A stretch of 64,000 nt of DNA, taken from positions 1-64,000 of the forward strand of contig QOPF01000003.1 of NCBI GenBank assembly GCA_003331625.1, read 5' to 3'. The notes below the pieces were generated by a model. It worked only from the letters and a program-made list of their open reading frames with translations, searched no databases and was not told the DNA's origin. A program made the translations under genes and the position numbers. Below are positions 10,642-20,994 of the stretch, piece by piece (the stretch's first letter is position 1; each line of letters starts with the position of its first letter). The stretch comes from Gammaproteobacteria bacterium. GTDB taxonomy: Bacteria > Pseudomonadota > Gammaproteobacteria > Magnimaribacterales > AG-339-G14.

Positions 10642-11310
10642 TTAATTATTTCTTATGGATTTAAGATAATCTTCATGCAAATTATTATCGTTTTCGGAAG
10701 AAGCTATTTTGAGAATCTGAAAGTTTTCTTTGGAATCGTTTGAAATTGAATTTTCTGTTGTATTTGAAGAGTGACTTTCGAAACCAAGATCTTTTTGACC
10801 GCCAGTCATAGCAAGATAAACATCCGCAAGTATTTCTGAATCTATTAATGCTCCATGATAACTTCGATCATAACCAGTGATTTGATATCTATCCGTTAAG
10901 ACTTCTAAACTATTTCTTTGTCCTGGATGCTTTTCTCTAGCTAAAGCTAAAGTATCAGTTATTTTTGATACATGATCTTCTACACGAAAATCTAAACCAG
11001 CCAGTTTTAATTCATTGTTTAAGAAGCCAATATCAAATTCTGCATTATGAATTAACAGCTCAGCATCAGAAATAAACTTCAAAAAATCTACATAAACCTC
11101 ATTAAAAAGTGGTTTATCAGATAAAAATTCATCAGAAAGGCCATGAATTTTAAAAGAAGGACCTACAGCCCTTTCAGGATTCAAATAAACTTGGTAAGTT
11201 TTTTTTGTTAACTTTCGGTTTATCATTTCAACACCGGCTATTTCTATAATTCTATGATCATTTGCAATATCTAAACCTGTCGTTTCAGTATCTAAAATAA
11301 TTTGTCTCAT
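10642..11310 (-). CDS. dnaQ: DNA polymerase III epsilon subunit
   Basis: MRQIILDTETTGLD exonuclease motif; next to rnhA. Confidence 0.9.
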   Translation of the reverse strand: MRQIILDTETTGLDIANDHRIIEIAGVEMINRKLTKKTYQVYLNPERAVGPSFKIHGLSDEFLSDKPLFNEVYVDFLKFISDAELLIHNAEFDIGFLNNELKLAGLDFRVEDHVSKITDTLALAREKHPGQRNSLEVLTDRYQITGYDRSYHGALIDSEILADVYLAMTGGQKDLGFESHSSNTTENSISNDSKENFQILKIASSENDNNLHEDYLKSIRNN

Positions 11311-11747
11311 AATAAATCTCTTATACCCCTATTTGCGAGTTCATCAGCTATATCGTTTTCCCTGTGATTACTGTGCCCTTTAACCCAAAACCACTCTACT
11401 TTGTGAACAGAAACAAGTTTATCAAGCTCTTTCCAAAGGCTAGCATTTTTTACCGGTTTTTTTGAAGCATTAACCCAGCCATTTATTTTCCATTTATTTA
11501 TCCAATCAGTTATTCCATCCTTCACGTATTTTGAATCTGTATACAGTTCAATTTCTTTTGGTTCAGAAAAGAATTCTAAAGCTTTAATTGTTGCTTTAAG
11601 TTCCATTTGATTGTTAGTGGTATTTAAACTTCCGCCAAAAATTTCAGTTTCTAAACTATTTTCAATGATAAGAGCTCCCCAACCGCCTATTCCAGGATTG
11701 CCTTTACAGGCACCATCTGTAAAAATCTTAATTATATTTTCAGACAT
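11307..11747 (-). CDS. rnhA: ribonuclease HI
   Basis: IFTDGACKGNPGIGGWG...NQMELKA...YTDSKYV. Confidence 0.95.
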   Translation of the reverse strand: MSENIIKIFTDGACKGNPGIGGWGALIIENSLETEIFGGSLNTTNNQMELKATIKALEFFSEPKEIELYTDSKYVKDGITDWINKWKINGWVNASKKPVKNASLWKELDKLVSVHKVEWFWVKGHSNHRENDIADELANRGIRDLL

Positions 11748-11786
11748 CTAATAGAAAAGTTGATAGATGATAATATTACTTTAAAA

Positions 11787-12554
11787 ATGATTTCTTATAT
11801 AGAAGCTATCCCTGCGTTTTCAGATAATTATATTTGGATAATAGTTAAAAATGACGAAGCTGCCATTGTGGATCCTGGTGACGCTTCCGTTGTAGAAGAT
11901 TTTCTGAAAAAAAAGAACCTCAAATTAAAAAATATACTGATCACTCACCATCATTTTGATCACACTGGAGGAGTTTTAGAACTAATAAAAAATTGGAATC
12001 CTGAAGTTTTTGGCCCAAAGGGAGGACACATAAAAGGTATTGATAATGCGCTTGAAGAAAATGATTCCTTAAAGATCTTAGATTCAAATTTTATTGTTTA
12101 TGAGACACCCGGACATACTTTAGACCATATTGCCTTTTACTCTAAAGATTTAGACGCCTTATTCTGTGGCGATACTCTCTTCTCAGGAGGATGTGGAAGA
12201 TTGTTTGAAGGTACGCCTAATCAAATGTTTGAATCTCTGAAAAAATTTTCAGATCTTCCCGATGAAACCAAAGTTTTTTGTGCGCATGAATATACTCTTA
12301 GCAATTTAAAATTTGCTCTTGAAGTAGAGCCAAATAACAATGATCTATTGAATTATTACAAGAAAGTAACCGAGCTTAGGAAATCAGAAAAAATTTCACT
12401 CCCTTCCACTATAGATTTAGAAAAAAAGATTAATCCATTTCTCAGAACTTCTATTGACCAAATAGTCATTAATGCTCAAAATTATACTCATAAAAATGAT
12501 CTTAACTCTTTGGAAGTTTTAACAGCCATAAGAGAGTGGAAAGATAATTACTAA
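11787..12554 (+). CDS. gloB: hydroxyacylglutathione hydrolase
   Basis: IPAFSDNYIWI, ITHHHFDHTGG, FCGDTLFSGGCGRLFEGT, AHEYTLSN. Confidence 0.93.
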   Translation: MISYIEAIPAFSDNYIWIIVKNDEAAIVDPGDASVVEDFLKKKNLKLKNILITHHHFDHTGGVLELIKNWNPEVFGPKGGHIKGIDNALEENDSLKILDSNFIVYETPGHTLDHIAFYSKDLDALFCGDTLFSGGCGRLFEGTPNQMFESLKKFSDLPDETKVFCAHEYTLSNLKFALEVEPNNNDLLNYYKKVTELRKSEKISLPSTIDLEKKINPFLRTSIDQIVINAQNYTHKNDLNSLEVLTAIREWKDNY

Positions 12555-12562
12555 TTACAATA

Positions 12563-13960
12563 ATGCGCTTTAATTTATTACTATTATTTTCCATAAGTTT
12601 TTACTCTTTATCTGATCCATCGGCTGATCTTTGGAGTGAAATTAGGGAAAAAATGGTTTTTGATTACCCTTTAGATCATCCTTCCGTTGAATATCAGCTA
12701 GAAAAGTATACTGATAATCAATATGTTATAAATAGACTTGCTAAAAATGGACAAAGATATCTTTTTTATACAGTAAATGAATCAATAAAAAGAAATCTTC
12801 CTGTTGAACTAGCTCTTTTACCATTTATTGAAAGCCAATTCGATCCATATGCTCAGTCTGCTACGGGAGCATCAGGAATTTGGCAATTTATTTTAAGTAC
12901 TGCGCGCGAACAAAAACTAAAAAAAAATTGGTGGTACGACGGCAGGAGAGATATCGTCGCATCAACTGGTGCTGCATATGATTATCTCATTAAACTTCAC
13001 TCCAAATATGATAACTGGCTTCTTGCGATAGCTGCCTACAATGCAGGTCCAAATAGGATTTCAAAAGAGATAAGAAAAAATAAAGAGAAAGGATTAAAAA
13101 CTGATTTTTGGTCTTTAAATCTTCCTAGAGAAACCAAAGCATACGTGCCTAAACTTTTATCGTTGGTGGAAGTAATAAAAAATCCTGAAAAATTTAGTGT
13201 TTCAATTCCTTACTTACCAAATCGACCATATTTTCAATTAGTCACATTGCCTTCTCAAGTAGATTTGATGCAAGTTGCTAATATTTCTGGGTTAAAGCTC
13301 GAAGTGATATATGAACTCAACCCAGGTTTTAATCAATGGGCAACTGATCCAAATGGTCCATTTCATATACTCCTGCCCGTAGGAATAGCAGATAGATTTC
13401 AGATTATTCTTGATAATACAGACCCTACAGAGCTCGTACAGTGGGATAAATATTTAGTTCAAAAAGGAGATACATTAACTTCAATTGCTAAAAAATATTT
13501 AATAGATTTTGCTTTGTTAAAAGAAATAAATGGGTTTAAAGACAATACCATATATGAAAATGAAGAACTCATTGTTCCAAGAGGTCCAAGCTGGATTAAA
13601 GACTATTTAAATAAGCCAGATATTTACTATGTCAAAGCTGGAGATAGTTTTTGGTCAATTGCAAAAAAGTTTAACGTCACTATAAGAGATCTTTCAATTT
13701 GGAATGATCTTAATCCTCAAAAATTTCTTTTAACTGATACAAAAATTTTAATCTATCCAAAATATTTTAAAGAAATTAAGAAAAAACCTATTCCAAAAAA
13801 TGATATTGCCTATCCAGTAAAAAGAGGTGACAGCATCAGTAAGATTTCGAACAAATTTGGCATTCCGAAAGAATGGATTCTTAAATGGAATCAAATCCCT
13901 GATGAAAGATTAATTTATCCAGGTCAAATCATAGAATTGAAACTTTCTGAAATAAATTAA
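12563..13960 (+). CDS. mltD: membrane-bound lytic murein transglycosylase D with LysM repeats
   Basis: ALLPFIESQFDPYAQSATGASGIWQF SLT motif; three LysM-like C-terminal repeats. Confidence 0.9.
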   Translation: MRFNLLLLFSISFYSLSDPSADLWSEIREKMVFDYPLDHPSVEYQLEKYTDNQYVINRLAKNGQRYLFYTVNESIKRNLPVELALLPFIESQFDPYAQSATGASGIWQFILSTAREQKLKKNWWYDGRRDIVASTGAAYDYLIKLHSKYDNWLLAIAAYNAGPNRISKEIRKNKEKGLKTDFWSLNLPRETKAYVPKLLSLVEVIKNPEKFSVSIPYLPNRPYFQLVTLPSQVDLMQVANISGLKLEVIYELNPGFNQWATDPNGPFHILLPVGIADRFQIILDNTDPTELVQWDKYLVQKGDTLTSIAKKYLIDFALLKEINGFKDNTIYENEELIVPRGPSWIKDYLNKPDIYYVKAGDSFWSIAKKFNVTIRDLSIWNDLNPQKFLLTDTKILIYPKYFKEIKKKPIPKNDIAYPVKRGDSISKISNKFGIPKEWILKWNQIPDERLIYPGQIIELKLSEIN

Positions 13961-14817
13961 TTTTCTAATTTTTGAGTATCTCTAGGATCTAAGATATCTC
14001 TCAAACCATCTCCTAAAAAATTTAAAGCAAATAAAGTTAAAGAAAATAATAAGGCTGGAAATATTAAAAGCCACCAGTACTCTTCCATAGTATTTGCTCC
14101 TTCTCTAATAAGAATCCCCCATGAACTTTCAGGAGGCTGTACTCCTAAACCTAAAAAACTTAAAAAAGCTTCCAGTAACATAAATTGTGGAACTAATAAT
14201 GTGGAATAAACAATTACCGTTCCAAGGACATTAGGAATAATGTGTTTAAGTAAAACTCTTGCTGAACTAGCTCCCATAATTTGAGCAGAGATGACAAATT
14301 CTTTTTTTCTTAGACCAAGTACCTGAATACGTACTATCCGAGCCATTGATAACCATCCAAAAGCTCCGATAGAGATAAATAAAAAATAAATATCTCTACC
14401 AAAAATAACTAAAATTAAAATTATAAATATTACAAAAGGTAATCCATCTAAAATATCTACAAGCCTCATCATCATAGAATCAATTTTTCCTCCAAAATAG
14501 CCAGAAATAGCGCCGTATGCCAAACCCAAAGTAATTGCTACAAATGTTGCTAAAAAACCAACCATCAAAGAAATTCTACTTCCGTATAAAATTCTTGAAA
14601 AAAGATCTCTTCCTAAAACGTCTGTTCCTAAAATATAGTTAGCCGAGGGTGCTGATGCTCCTAAAATTAAATTTTGTTCAGATACTGCGTAAGGAGATAT
14701 TAGCGGAGCTAAAATTGAAATAAATATTAATAAAAAAGTAAAAATAAATGAAAAAAACAAAATCTTTTTTTGATATATTTCTTTTAATAACTCCCCCCGC
14801 ATATTCATATTATTCAA
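13957..14817 (-). CDS. oppC: oligopeptide ABC transporter permease (OppC-like)
   Basis: YILGTDVLGRDLFSRILYGSRISL; DppC/OppC family. Confidence 0.85.
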   Translation of the reverse strand: MNNMNMRGELLKEIYQKKILFFSFIFTFLLIFISILAPLISPYAVSEQNLILGASAPSANYILGTDVLGRDLFSRILYGSRISLMVGFLATFVAITLGLAYGAISGYFGGKIDSMMMRLVDILDGLPFVIFIILILVIFGRDIYFLFISIGAFGWLSMARIVRIQVLGLRKKEFVISAQIMGASSARVLLKHIIPNVLGTVIVYSTLLVPQFMLLEAFLSFLGLGVQPPESSWGILIREGANTMEEYWWLLIFPALLFSLTLFALNFLGDGLRDILDPRDTQKLEN

Positions 14818-15742
14818 GCCCTCCAGAATCTCTTAAAGTGGGATTCAAAAAGGAAGCTAAAATATCTGATAAAAGAACAAAAGTTAATGTCATAAAAGTA
14901 AATAATATAGATGTACCTAAAATCATTGTGTAATCTCTATTGAAAGCAGCTTGAATATAAAAGCGACCTACGCCATTTATTTGAAAAATTGTTTCCACTA
15001 CGAAAGAGCCTGCTAGTAATCCAGCAATAGCAGGACCCAGAAAACTTATTACAGGTAGAATTCCAGCTCTTAAAGCATGAACTAAGACAATCCGTATTTC
15101 AGTTAAACCTTTTGCTCTAGCTGTTCTTATAAAATCTTGACCTAAAACTTCTAACATTCCGCCTCTAGTTAAGCGTGCAAAAATTGCAGCATAAGCCGTA
15201 CCTAGAGTAATTGTAGGAAGTATTTTATCTCCTGGATTATCTCCCCATCCATAAACGGGCAATATTTCATACCAAATACCAAAAATCAAAACTAAAACTG
15301 GCCCTAGTATTATGGATGGAATGCATATACCCAATAGTGATATTGACATGGGTATGACATCTAGTAACTTTCCTGGATATAAAGAGGCTAATAAACCGGA
15401 ACTTACTCCAAGAAAAATTGCAAAAAGGATAGAATAAAATGCCAACTCTATTGTTGTTGGAAGACCTGACATAATTAATTCAGCTACGGATCTTCCTGGA
15501 TACTTAAATGATGGACCAAAATCTCCCTGAGCTGCGCTTACTAAATATTTCGTAATTTGAACATATAAGGGTTTATCGAGATCGTAAGCTTCATTTAATT
15601 TGTCTAAAATTTCTGGAGAAGCAACCCTTTCCGCATCAAAAGGGCCTCCAGGTGCTGCGTGAATCATTAAAAATGTAATGATTACAACTATTAACAAAAC
15701 TGGAATATAAGTAAGTAACCTTTTAAAGATCAGTTGAATCAA
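14810..15742 (-). CDS. oppB: oligopeptide ABC transporter permease (OppB-like)
   Basis: GDFGPSFKYPGRSV, FIRTARAKGLTE. Confidence 0.88.
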   Translation of the reverse strand: MIQLIFKRLLTYIPVLLIVVIITFLMIHAAPGGPFDAERVASPEILDKLNEAYDLDKPLYVQITKYLVSAAQGDFGPSFKYPGRSVAELIMSGLPTTIELAFYSILFAIFLGVSSGLLASLYPGKLLDVIPMSISLLGICIPSIILGPVLVLIFGIWYEILPVYGWGDNPGDKILPTITLGTAYAAIFARLTRGGMLEVLGQDFIRTARAKGLTEIRIVLVHALRAGILPVISFLGPAIAGLLAGSFVVETIFQINGVGRFYIQAAFNRDYTMILGTSILFTFMTLTFVLLSDILASFLNPTLRDSGGLE

Positions 15743-15746
15743 AATA

Positions 15747-17342
15747 CTATTCCAAGCTTAAGAATTGATAAGGATTGGTATCCAAAATATTTTTTTGCCA
15801 ATTTTTTACTTTTTGGCTAAGGAGATAAGTTCTTGTGTAGGTATAAATAGGAATAATTGGAAGTTCTTCAATGAGAATCTTTTCAGCTTGCTCATAGAGC
15901 TTATACCTACTGTCATTATTTATTTTAGCAGAGGCTAGTTTTAAAAATTTATCGTACTCTTTACTACTCCAGCCAGTTTTGTTATTACCTCTGTCAGTAA
16001 CCATCATATCTAAAAAAGTAAAGGGATCTGGATAATCTCCTATCCACCCTGCTCTTGAAATGTCATATTCTCCTTGGGTTTCTCTAGATAAGTAAACTTT
16101 CCAATCTACGTTTGTCAAAACAATATTCAAACCAAGATATTTTTTCCACATTTCTTGGATAGCTTGAGCAATTTTTTGATGTCCTTCAGAAGTATTATAA
16201 AGAAGTTCTATTGGAGGACTTTCAGTGTCGTACCCTGAATTGTCTAAAAGTAATTTAGCTTTTTTAGGATTAAATTCTAGTTGAGTTTTAGGATCATAGC
16301 CTTGCGGATTAGGAGGGGTAAATGAGTATGAAGCTATTTGATTCCCCTTTAAAATGCTTTTTATTAAAAGTTCTCTATCGATTGACAAAGAAAGAGCTTT
16401 TCTAAAACTTATGTTATTTAAAGGGTATTTAGTAGTGTTAATTCTGTAATAATAAGTTCCAAAATAATTATGCTCAAATAGAACATCAGGTCTGTTCTCT
16501 CTATAGCCTTTTATCTTTTCTGTCGGAACTGTATTTGCTAAATGAATTCCTCCTGATCTAAAAAGACGATCTTGTGTTAACTCATTATCAATCGGAATAA
16601 ACTCTATTCCATTAATCTTATTTTTGGAATTTCCCCAATAAAGTTCATTTCTTTTTACTTTTAATGATTTATTAATTTCCCACGACTCAAGAACAAAAGG
16701 TCCGTTGCCGACAAAGTTTTCTTTTTTCGTCCACTGATTACTTCTGCTAAGCATTCCCCCATGTTTTTCAACAGTATCGGGATGAACTGGCCAAGTAGCA
16801 TAATGAGTTAAAATATTAAGAAAATATGGCGTAGGATTCTCTAATACTACTTTTAGTTTATTTCCTGTTGAGCTAACACCGACTTCACTAAAATTATTTA
16901 TTTTTCCTTTATGGTAGTTTTCTGCATTTTTTATAACATAAAGCATGTCTGCATATTGAGCTCCTAATTCAGAGGACAATATTCTCTTCCAAGAATATTC
17001 AAAATCACTTGGCAAAACATTATCGCCATTAGTCCATCTAGCGTTTTTATTAAAGGTAAATGTATATTCAAGACCATCTTCACTTATTTCCCAATTGGAA
17101 GCTACTCCAGGAAGAACGCCATTATCTTGTGGATTAAATATGACCAATCCTTCCAAGAGAGCCAGTAAAATTTTATGTTCTGGAACACCAGTAACAATAT
17201 GAGGATCAATTCCAGATGGTTCAGTTCCATTTCCAAGTAATAATATTCCTTTTTTTGAATATTCATCTACTTTAGATATTTTATTATCATCTACTGAGCA
17301 GTTGTAGAGAAAAAAAACTATTAATATTATTATTCTCATCAA
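15747..17342 (-). CDS. oppA: oligopeptide-binding protein (OppA-like), likely lipoprotein
   Basis: GNGTEPSGIDPHIVTGVPEHKILLALLEGL; lipobox-like FLYNC. Confidence 0.85.
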   Translation of the reverse strand: MMRIIILIVFFLYNCSVDDNKISKVDEYSKKGILLLGNGTEPSGIDPHIVTGVPEHKILLALLEGLVIFNPQDNGVLPGVASNWEISEDGLEYTFTFNKNARWTNGDNVLPSDFEYSWKRILSSELGAQYADMLYVIKNAENYHKGKINNFSEVGVSSTGNKLKVVLENPTPYFLNILTHYATWPVHPDTVEKHGGMLSRSNQWTKKENFVGNGPFVLESWEINKSLKVKRNELYWGNSKNKINGIEFIPIDNELTQDRLFRSGGIHLANTVPTEKIKGYRENRPDVLFEHNYFGTYYYRINTTKYPLNNISFRKALSLSIDRELLIKSILKGNQIASYSFTPPNPQGYDPKTQLEFNPKKAKLLLDNSGYDTESPPIELLYNTSEGHQKIAQAIQEMWKKYLGLNIVLTNVDWKVYLSRETQGEYDISRAGWIGDYPDPFTFLDMMVTDRGNNKTGWSSKEYDKFLKLASAKINNDSRYKLYEQAEKILIEELPIIPIYTYTRTYLLSQKVKNWQKNILDTNPYQFLSLE

Positions 17343-20125
17343 TTTATTCTCTTTGAAATATTAAGATAAATATATCTTCCTAGAGGGTCATAATATGAAG
17401 GATAAGTATTTGCATTTCCGGGAACATAATTAATAGATTTTCCATTAAGAGGAGGATTTTTATCTAAAATATTATTCATACCAAAAGAAAAATTTATATC
17501 TCTAACTAGATCAATTGAAAAATTCATATCTAAATAATTATAACTGCCAAAATTTACGGGATTTATTGAATTGGTATCTTTTACGCTATCTATATACCGC
17601 ACAGATAAACTTGAAGATGCATCAAAAGAAGAAATTCTATATAAGAAATTTAAAGAGAAGATATTTTGTATTTCAGGAGATGGTAGACCACAGTTATTTT
17701 CATAATTTCCTTTACAATTTTCTACAGGTAAAGATGATCTTAGCTGCACATCATTTTTAACCAAGAAAGAGAAAAAATTGTTAATTCTCAATTCGCCAAA
17801 ATCAAGTAGAAAACTTTTTACGATATTAAAATCTATTCCTGAAATTTTTTGACTAGCTACATTTAAAAGGGGTGACGCTATTTTTCCAGTGCCTTCATAA
17901 AAAGTTCCCGTTGTAGGATTTCTTTCTATTAAATTACAAAAGTAAGATTCTCCGGTTTCTAGACACCTATTTAGGATAAAAGACGCATCTGCTGATCCAA
18001 TCTTGTCTTTTAGGGAAATAGAATAAAAATCTATTTCTAAATCAATGTCATCAGAATAAAAAAAGCTCAGACTATTTGTAATTGCAGTCTCAGGACGTAA
18101 ATTTAAATTTCCGCCTATTAATGAATTTATTTGATCTTCAGTGTTTGAAATATTTCCATATAAAGCATCGCTAACTCCGGTTCTGCTGCATTCAATTTTA
18201 GAGTTGATAGGGTTACTACCGGAGCAAGGATCTACATCTAGAAAAGTTTGATTAACTTTTGAAGGGCTATATAGATCACTTATGTCAGGCATTCTTATAG
18301 CTTTTTGTTGAGAAAATTTTAATGTAAATTTATTTTTTAAAGTTTGAACTATGCCAAAATCATAGCTCAGAGCATTTTTTCCTAGAGAATAGTCAGAATA
18401 TCTAAGACTAAAATTTAAACTTGTGTTGGTTTCAAAGGGTAAATATAGCTCAGTAAATAACTCCTTTACTTGCAAATCTCCATATAAACTTGTTTGGGGA
18501 TATTGTTGTCCTGCACCGTCAGAAAAATCTTCAGCACTTTTCTTCAGCGCTAACTGCCTATATTCAATTCCGAAAGCTGTATCTAGAGTTGGTAAAACTT
18601 TATTATTAATGTCGAAAGATTTTGATGAAACAAATCTTAGTTGATTTTCAGATAATTCGGCATCTACATTTAAATTAATAGAGATATAATTTAAAGCTTC
18701 TTTTGTGACGCCTAATGATGAGAGGTTTTTTAACTTACCATCGCTGGTAGAGAAAATATTCCAAGGCTTACACTCACCTCCTGAAATACAAGAGGGATTC
18801 AAAGAAGTTCCAGATATCTTCAACGCATTAATTGCTCTTGATTTAGAAATATCATTCAAATAAGTAAAATCCGCAGTTGTCCTAGAATTTTGCAAGCTTA
18901 TGTTATAAAACCAATCATTAGATATTTCTCCTTCAGCATCAAATACAAATCTATCAGTAGTATGTTTAAAGCTTTGCTGTCTTGGACTTCCTTCAATATT
19001 TCGTCTACTAATATAAAGTGGAACAATATCGGATGAAGACAAACCATTAGATGCACATATTGTTTGAAATTGCTGATCAGACAAAAAAGGGTTACTGCAA
19101 GGAAGATCGACAGATAATCTAAAAACTCCAGAGTAATCTAATTGGCCAGTTGTCTTATTAGAGGATTTAAAATAATCAATGTTAAAAGTATGGTTTTCTA
19201 GGTTTTCAAAAGTAAAAAGTATCCCAATATCATTTTTCTTATCTGGACGAAGTAAATGGTTTTTTGAAGCAAAATTGTATCTTGTTGTGCCTTCAATAAA
19301 TTCATTATTCTGTACATAAAAATTCTTACCGCCTATCTTATTTTCACTAAACTTCCCTTCCGGAGAAGTACTTGAACCCCGACAAGTATTATTACCACTT
19401 AAGGCGCAAACACTTATGTCTCTCTGAGACCAATTTACTTCATCGACAGATCTATAATTAAAGTAAGAAGTTAGATAAATATCTGGAGAGATTTCAAACC
19501 CTAAAGTAAGTTGTAATGAATTTTTATGTCCGTCAGAAACTGAATTTGGAGATAAATTAAAATTATTTGACGTATGAATAGATCTTAAATTTGCATCATT
19601 ATTTTTATGATTATAAAAAGAATGATAATAACTAAGATTGATGCCTGAAAATTTTCTATCTAATTGAAAATTTATAACTCCTCCGATTGCATCTGAGCCA
19701 TAAATCGTAGATTTTCCTCCTGTAAGTACATCTACTTTTTTAATTAAAGATAGAGGAATTTGACTTAAATCTTGTTCAGAAGTTCCGCTCATAGGCGTTC
19801 CAGGAGAAAGTCTTTTCCCATTCATCAAGATTAAAGTTCTACTACCTCCCAAGCCTCTTAAACTTACTGATGCTGTTCCTGAAGCTTTATTTGAGTGAAA
19901 TGAAGAATTGCTGGGATTAATTTGTGGTAAGTGACTTAAAAAGTTTTCTAGATGAAGCGTGCCTCTTTTTTTTAAATCATTCTGGTCAAAAGAATATATG
20001 GGGTTTGCTATTTTTACTGAAGAACTTTTTAACAAACTACCAGTGACATATACATCTTCTAAAACAATATCATCAAGATATCCATACGAGGAAAATAGAA
20101 AAATGATTAATACTGAAAATCTCAT
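17339..20125 (-). CDS. TonB-dependent outer membrane receptor
   Basis: Plug: LRGLGGSRTLILMNGKRL...GKSTIYGSDAIGGVINF; beta-strand-rich barrel. Confidence 0.92.
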   Translation of the reverse strand: MRFSVLIIFLFSSYGYLDDIVLEDVYVTGSLLKSSSVKIANPIYSFDQNDLKKRGTLHLENFLSHLPQINPSNSSFHSNKASGTASVSLRGLGGSRTLILMNGKRLSPGTPMSGTSEQDLSQIPLSLIKKVDVLTGGKSTIYGSDAIGGVINFQLDRKFSGINLSYYHSFYNHKNNDANLRSIHTSNNFNLSPNSVSDGHKNSLQLTLGFEISPDIYLTSYFNYRSVDEVNWSQRDISVCALSGNNTCRGSSTSPEGKFSENKIGGKNFYVQNNEFIEGTTRYNFASKNHLLRPDKKNDIGILFTFENLENHTFNIDYFKSSNKTTGQLDYSGVFRLSVDLPCSNPFLSDQQFQTICASNGLSSSDIVPLYISRRNIEGSPRQQSFKHTTDRFVFDAEGEISNDWFYNISLQNSRTTADFTYLNDISKSRAINALKISGTSLNPSCISGGECKPWNIFSTSDGKLKNLSSLGVTKEALNYISINLNVDAELSENQLRFVSSKSFDINNKVLPTLDTAFGIEYRQLALKKSAEDFSDGAGQQYPQTSLYGDLQVKELFTELYLPFETNTSLNFSLRYSDYSLGKNALSYDFGIVQTLKNKFTLKFSQQKAIRMPDISDLYSPSKVNQTFLDVDPCSGSNPINSKIECSRTGVSDALYGNISNTEDQINSLIGGNLNLRPETAITNSLSFFYSDDIDLEIDFYSISLKDKIGSADASFILNRCLETGESYFCNLIERNPTTGTFYEGTGKIASPLLNVASQKISGIDFNIVKSFLLDFGELRINNFFSFLVKNDVQLRSSLPVENCKGNYENNCGLPSPEIQNIFSLNFLYRISSFDASSSLSVRYIDSVKDTNSINPVNFGSYNYLDMNFSIDLVRDINFSFGMNNILDKNPPLNGKSINYVPGNANTYPSYYDPLGRYIYLNISKRIN

Positions 20126-20199
20126 GGAAGAACATGATTATATTTGATTTAAATAACGATAAAAAATATTTTTTTCATTTGAAATGATAAAATTAAATA

Positions 20200-20994
20200 A
20201 TGTCTTTTCTTAAAGGAAAAAAATTTCTCATAGTTGGAGTAGCAAATAAGTTTTCCATTGCTTCAGGTATTGCCAAAGCTATGTCAGATCAAGGGGCAGA
20301 ACTTTATTTGTCTTACCAAAATGAACGGCTACTAAAAAAAGTAATGCAGGTGGGCGATCCATTGGGATGTAAAAATTATTTTGAATGCGATGTAAGTAAC
20401 GATAATTCCATAGACCTTCTTATCAGTGATATTGAAAATAAATGGGGATGTTTAGATGGGATTGTTCATGCTGTGGGTTTTGCTCCAGCAAATGAATTAG
20501 ATGGTAATTTTGTTGATGTAGCAACAAGAGAAGGCTTTAAAATAGCGCATGATATAAGCGTTTATAGTTTTACAGCTTTAGCACAAAGAGCAAAAAAACT
20601 AATGCTAAATAGAAATGCTGCTCTTCTTACATTGTCTTATCTTGGATCACAGAGAACACTTCCTAACTATAACGTCATGGGAATAGCAAAAGCTGCTTTG
20701 GAGTCATCTACAAGGTACTTAGCGAATAGCATGGGTGTTGATCAAATTAGGGTAAATGCAATTTCTGCTGGCCCTGTAAAAACTCTAGCGGCCTCCGGAG
20801 TAAAGAGTTTTAAAAAAATGCTTTCATATAATGCATCTAGAGCACCGCTTAAAAGAAATATTACTACAGAAGAAGTTGGAAATGCTGCAGCTTTTTTATG
20901 TTCAGATCTTGCAAGTGGTATAACAGGAGAAATTTTATACGTTGATGCAGGATTTAATATAACTGCAATGGGTGACTTATCTGAGGTTAATTAA
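20200..20994 (+). CDS. fabI: enoyl-[acyl-carrier-protein] reductase
   Basis: FabI-type [19 protein letters not shown]...[12 protein letters not shown]. Confidence 0.92.
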   Translation: MSFLKGKKFLIVGVANKFSIASGIAKAMSDQGAELYLSYQNERLLKKVMQVGDPLGCKNYFECDVSNDNSIDLLISDIENKWGCLDGIVHAVGFAPANELDGNFVDVATREGFKIAHDISVYSFTALAQRAKKLMLNRNAALLTLSYLGSQRTLPNYNVMGIAKAALESSTRYLANSMGVDQIRVNAISAGPVKTLAASGVKSFKKMLSYNASRAPLKRNITTEEVGNAAAFLCSDLASGITGEILYVDAGFNITAMGDLSEVN

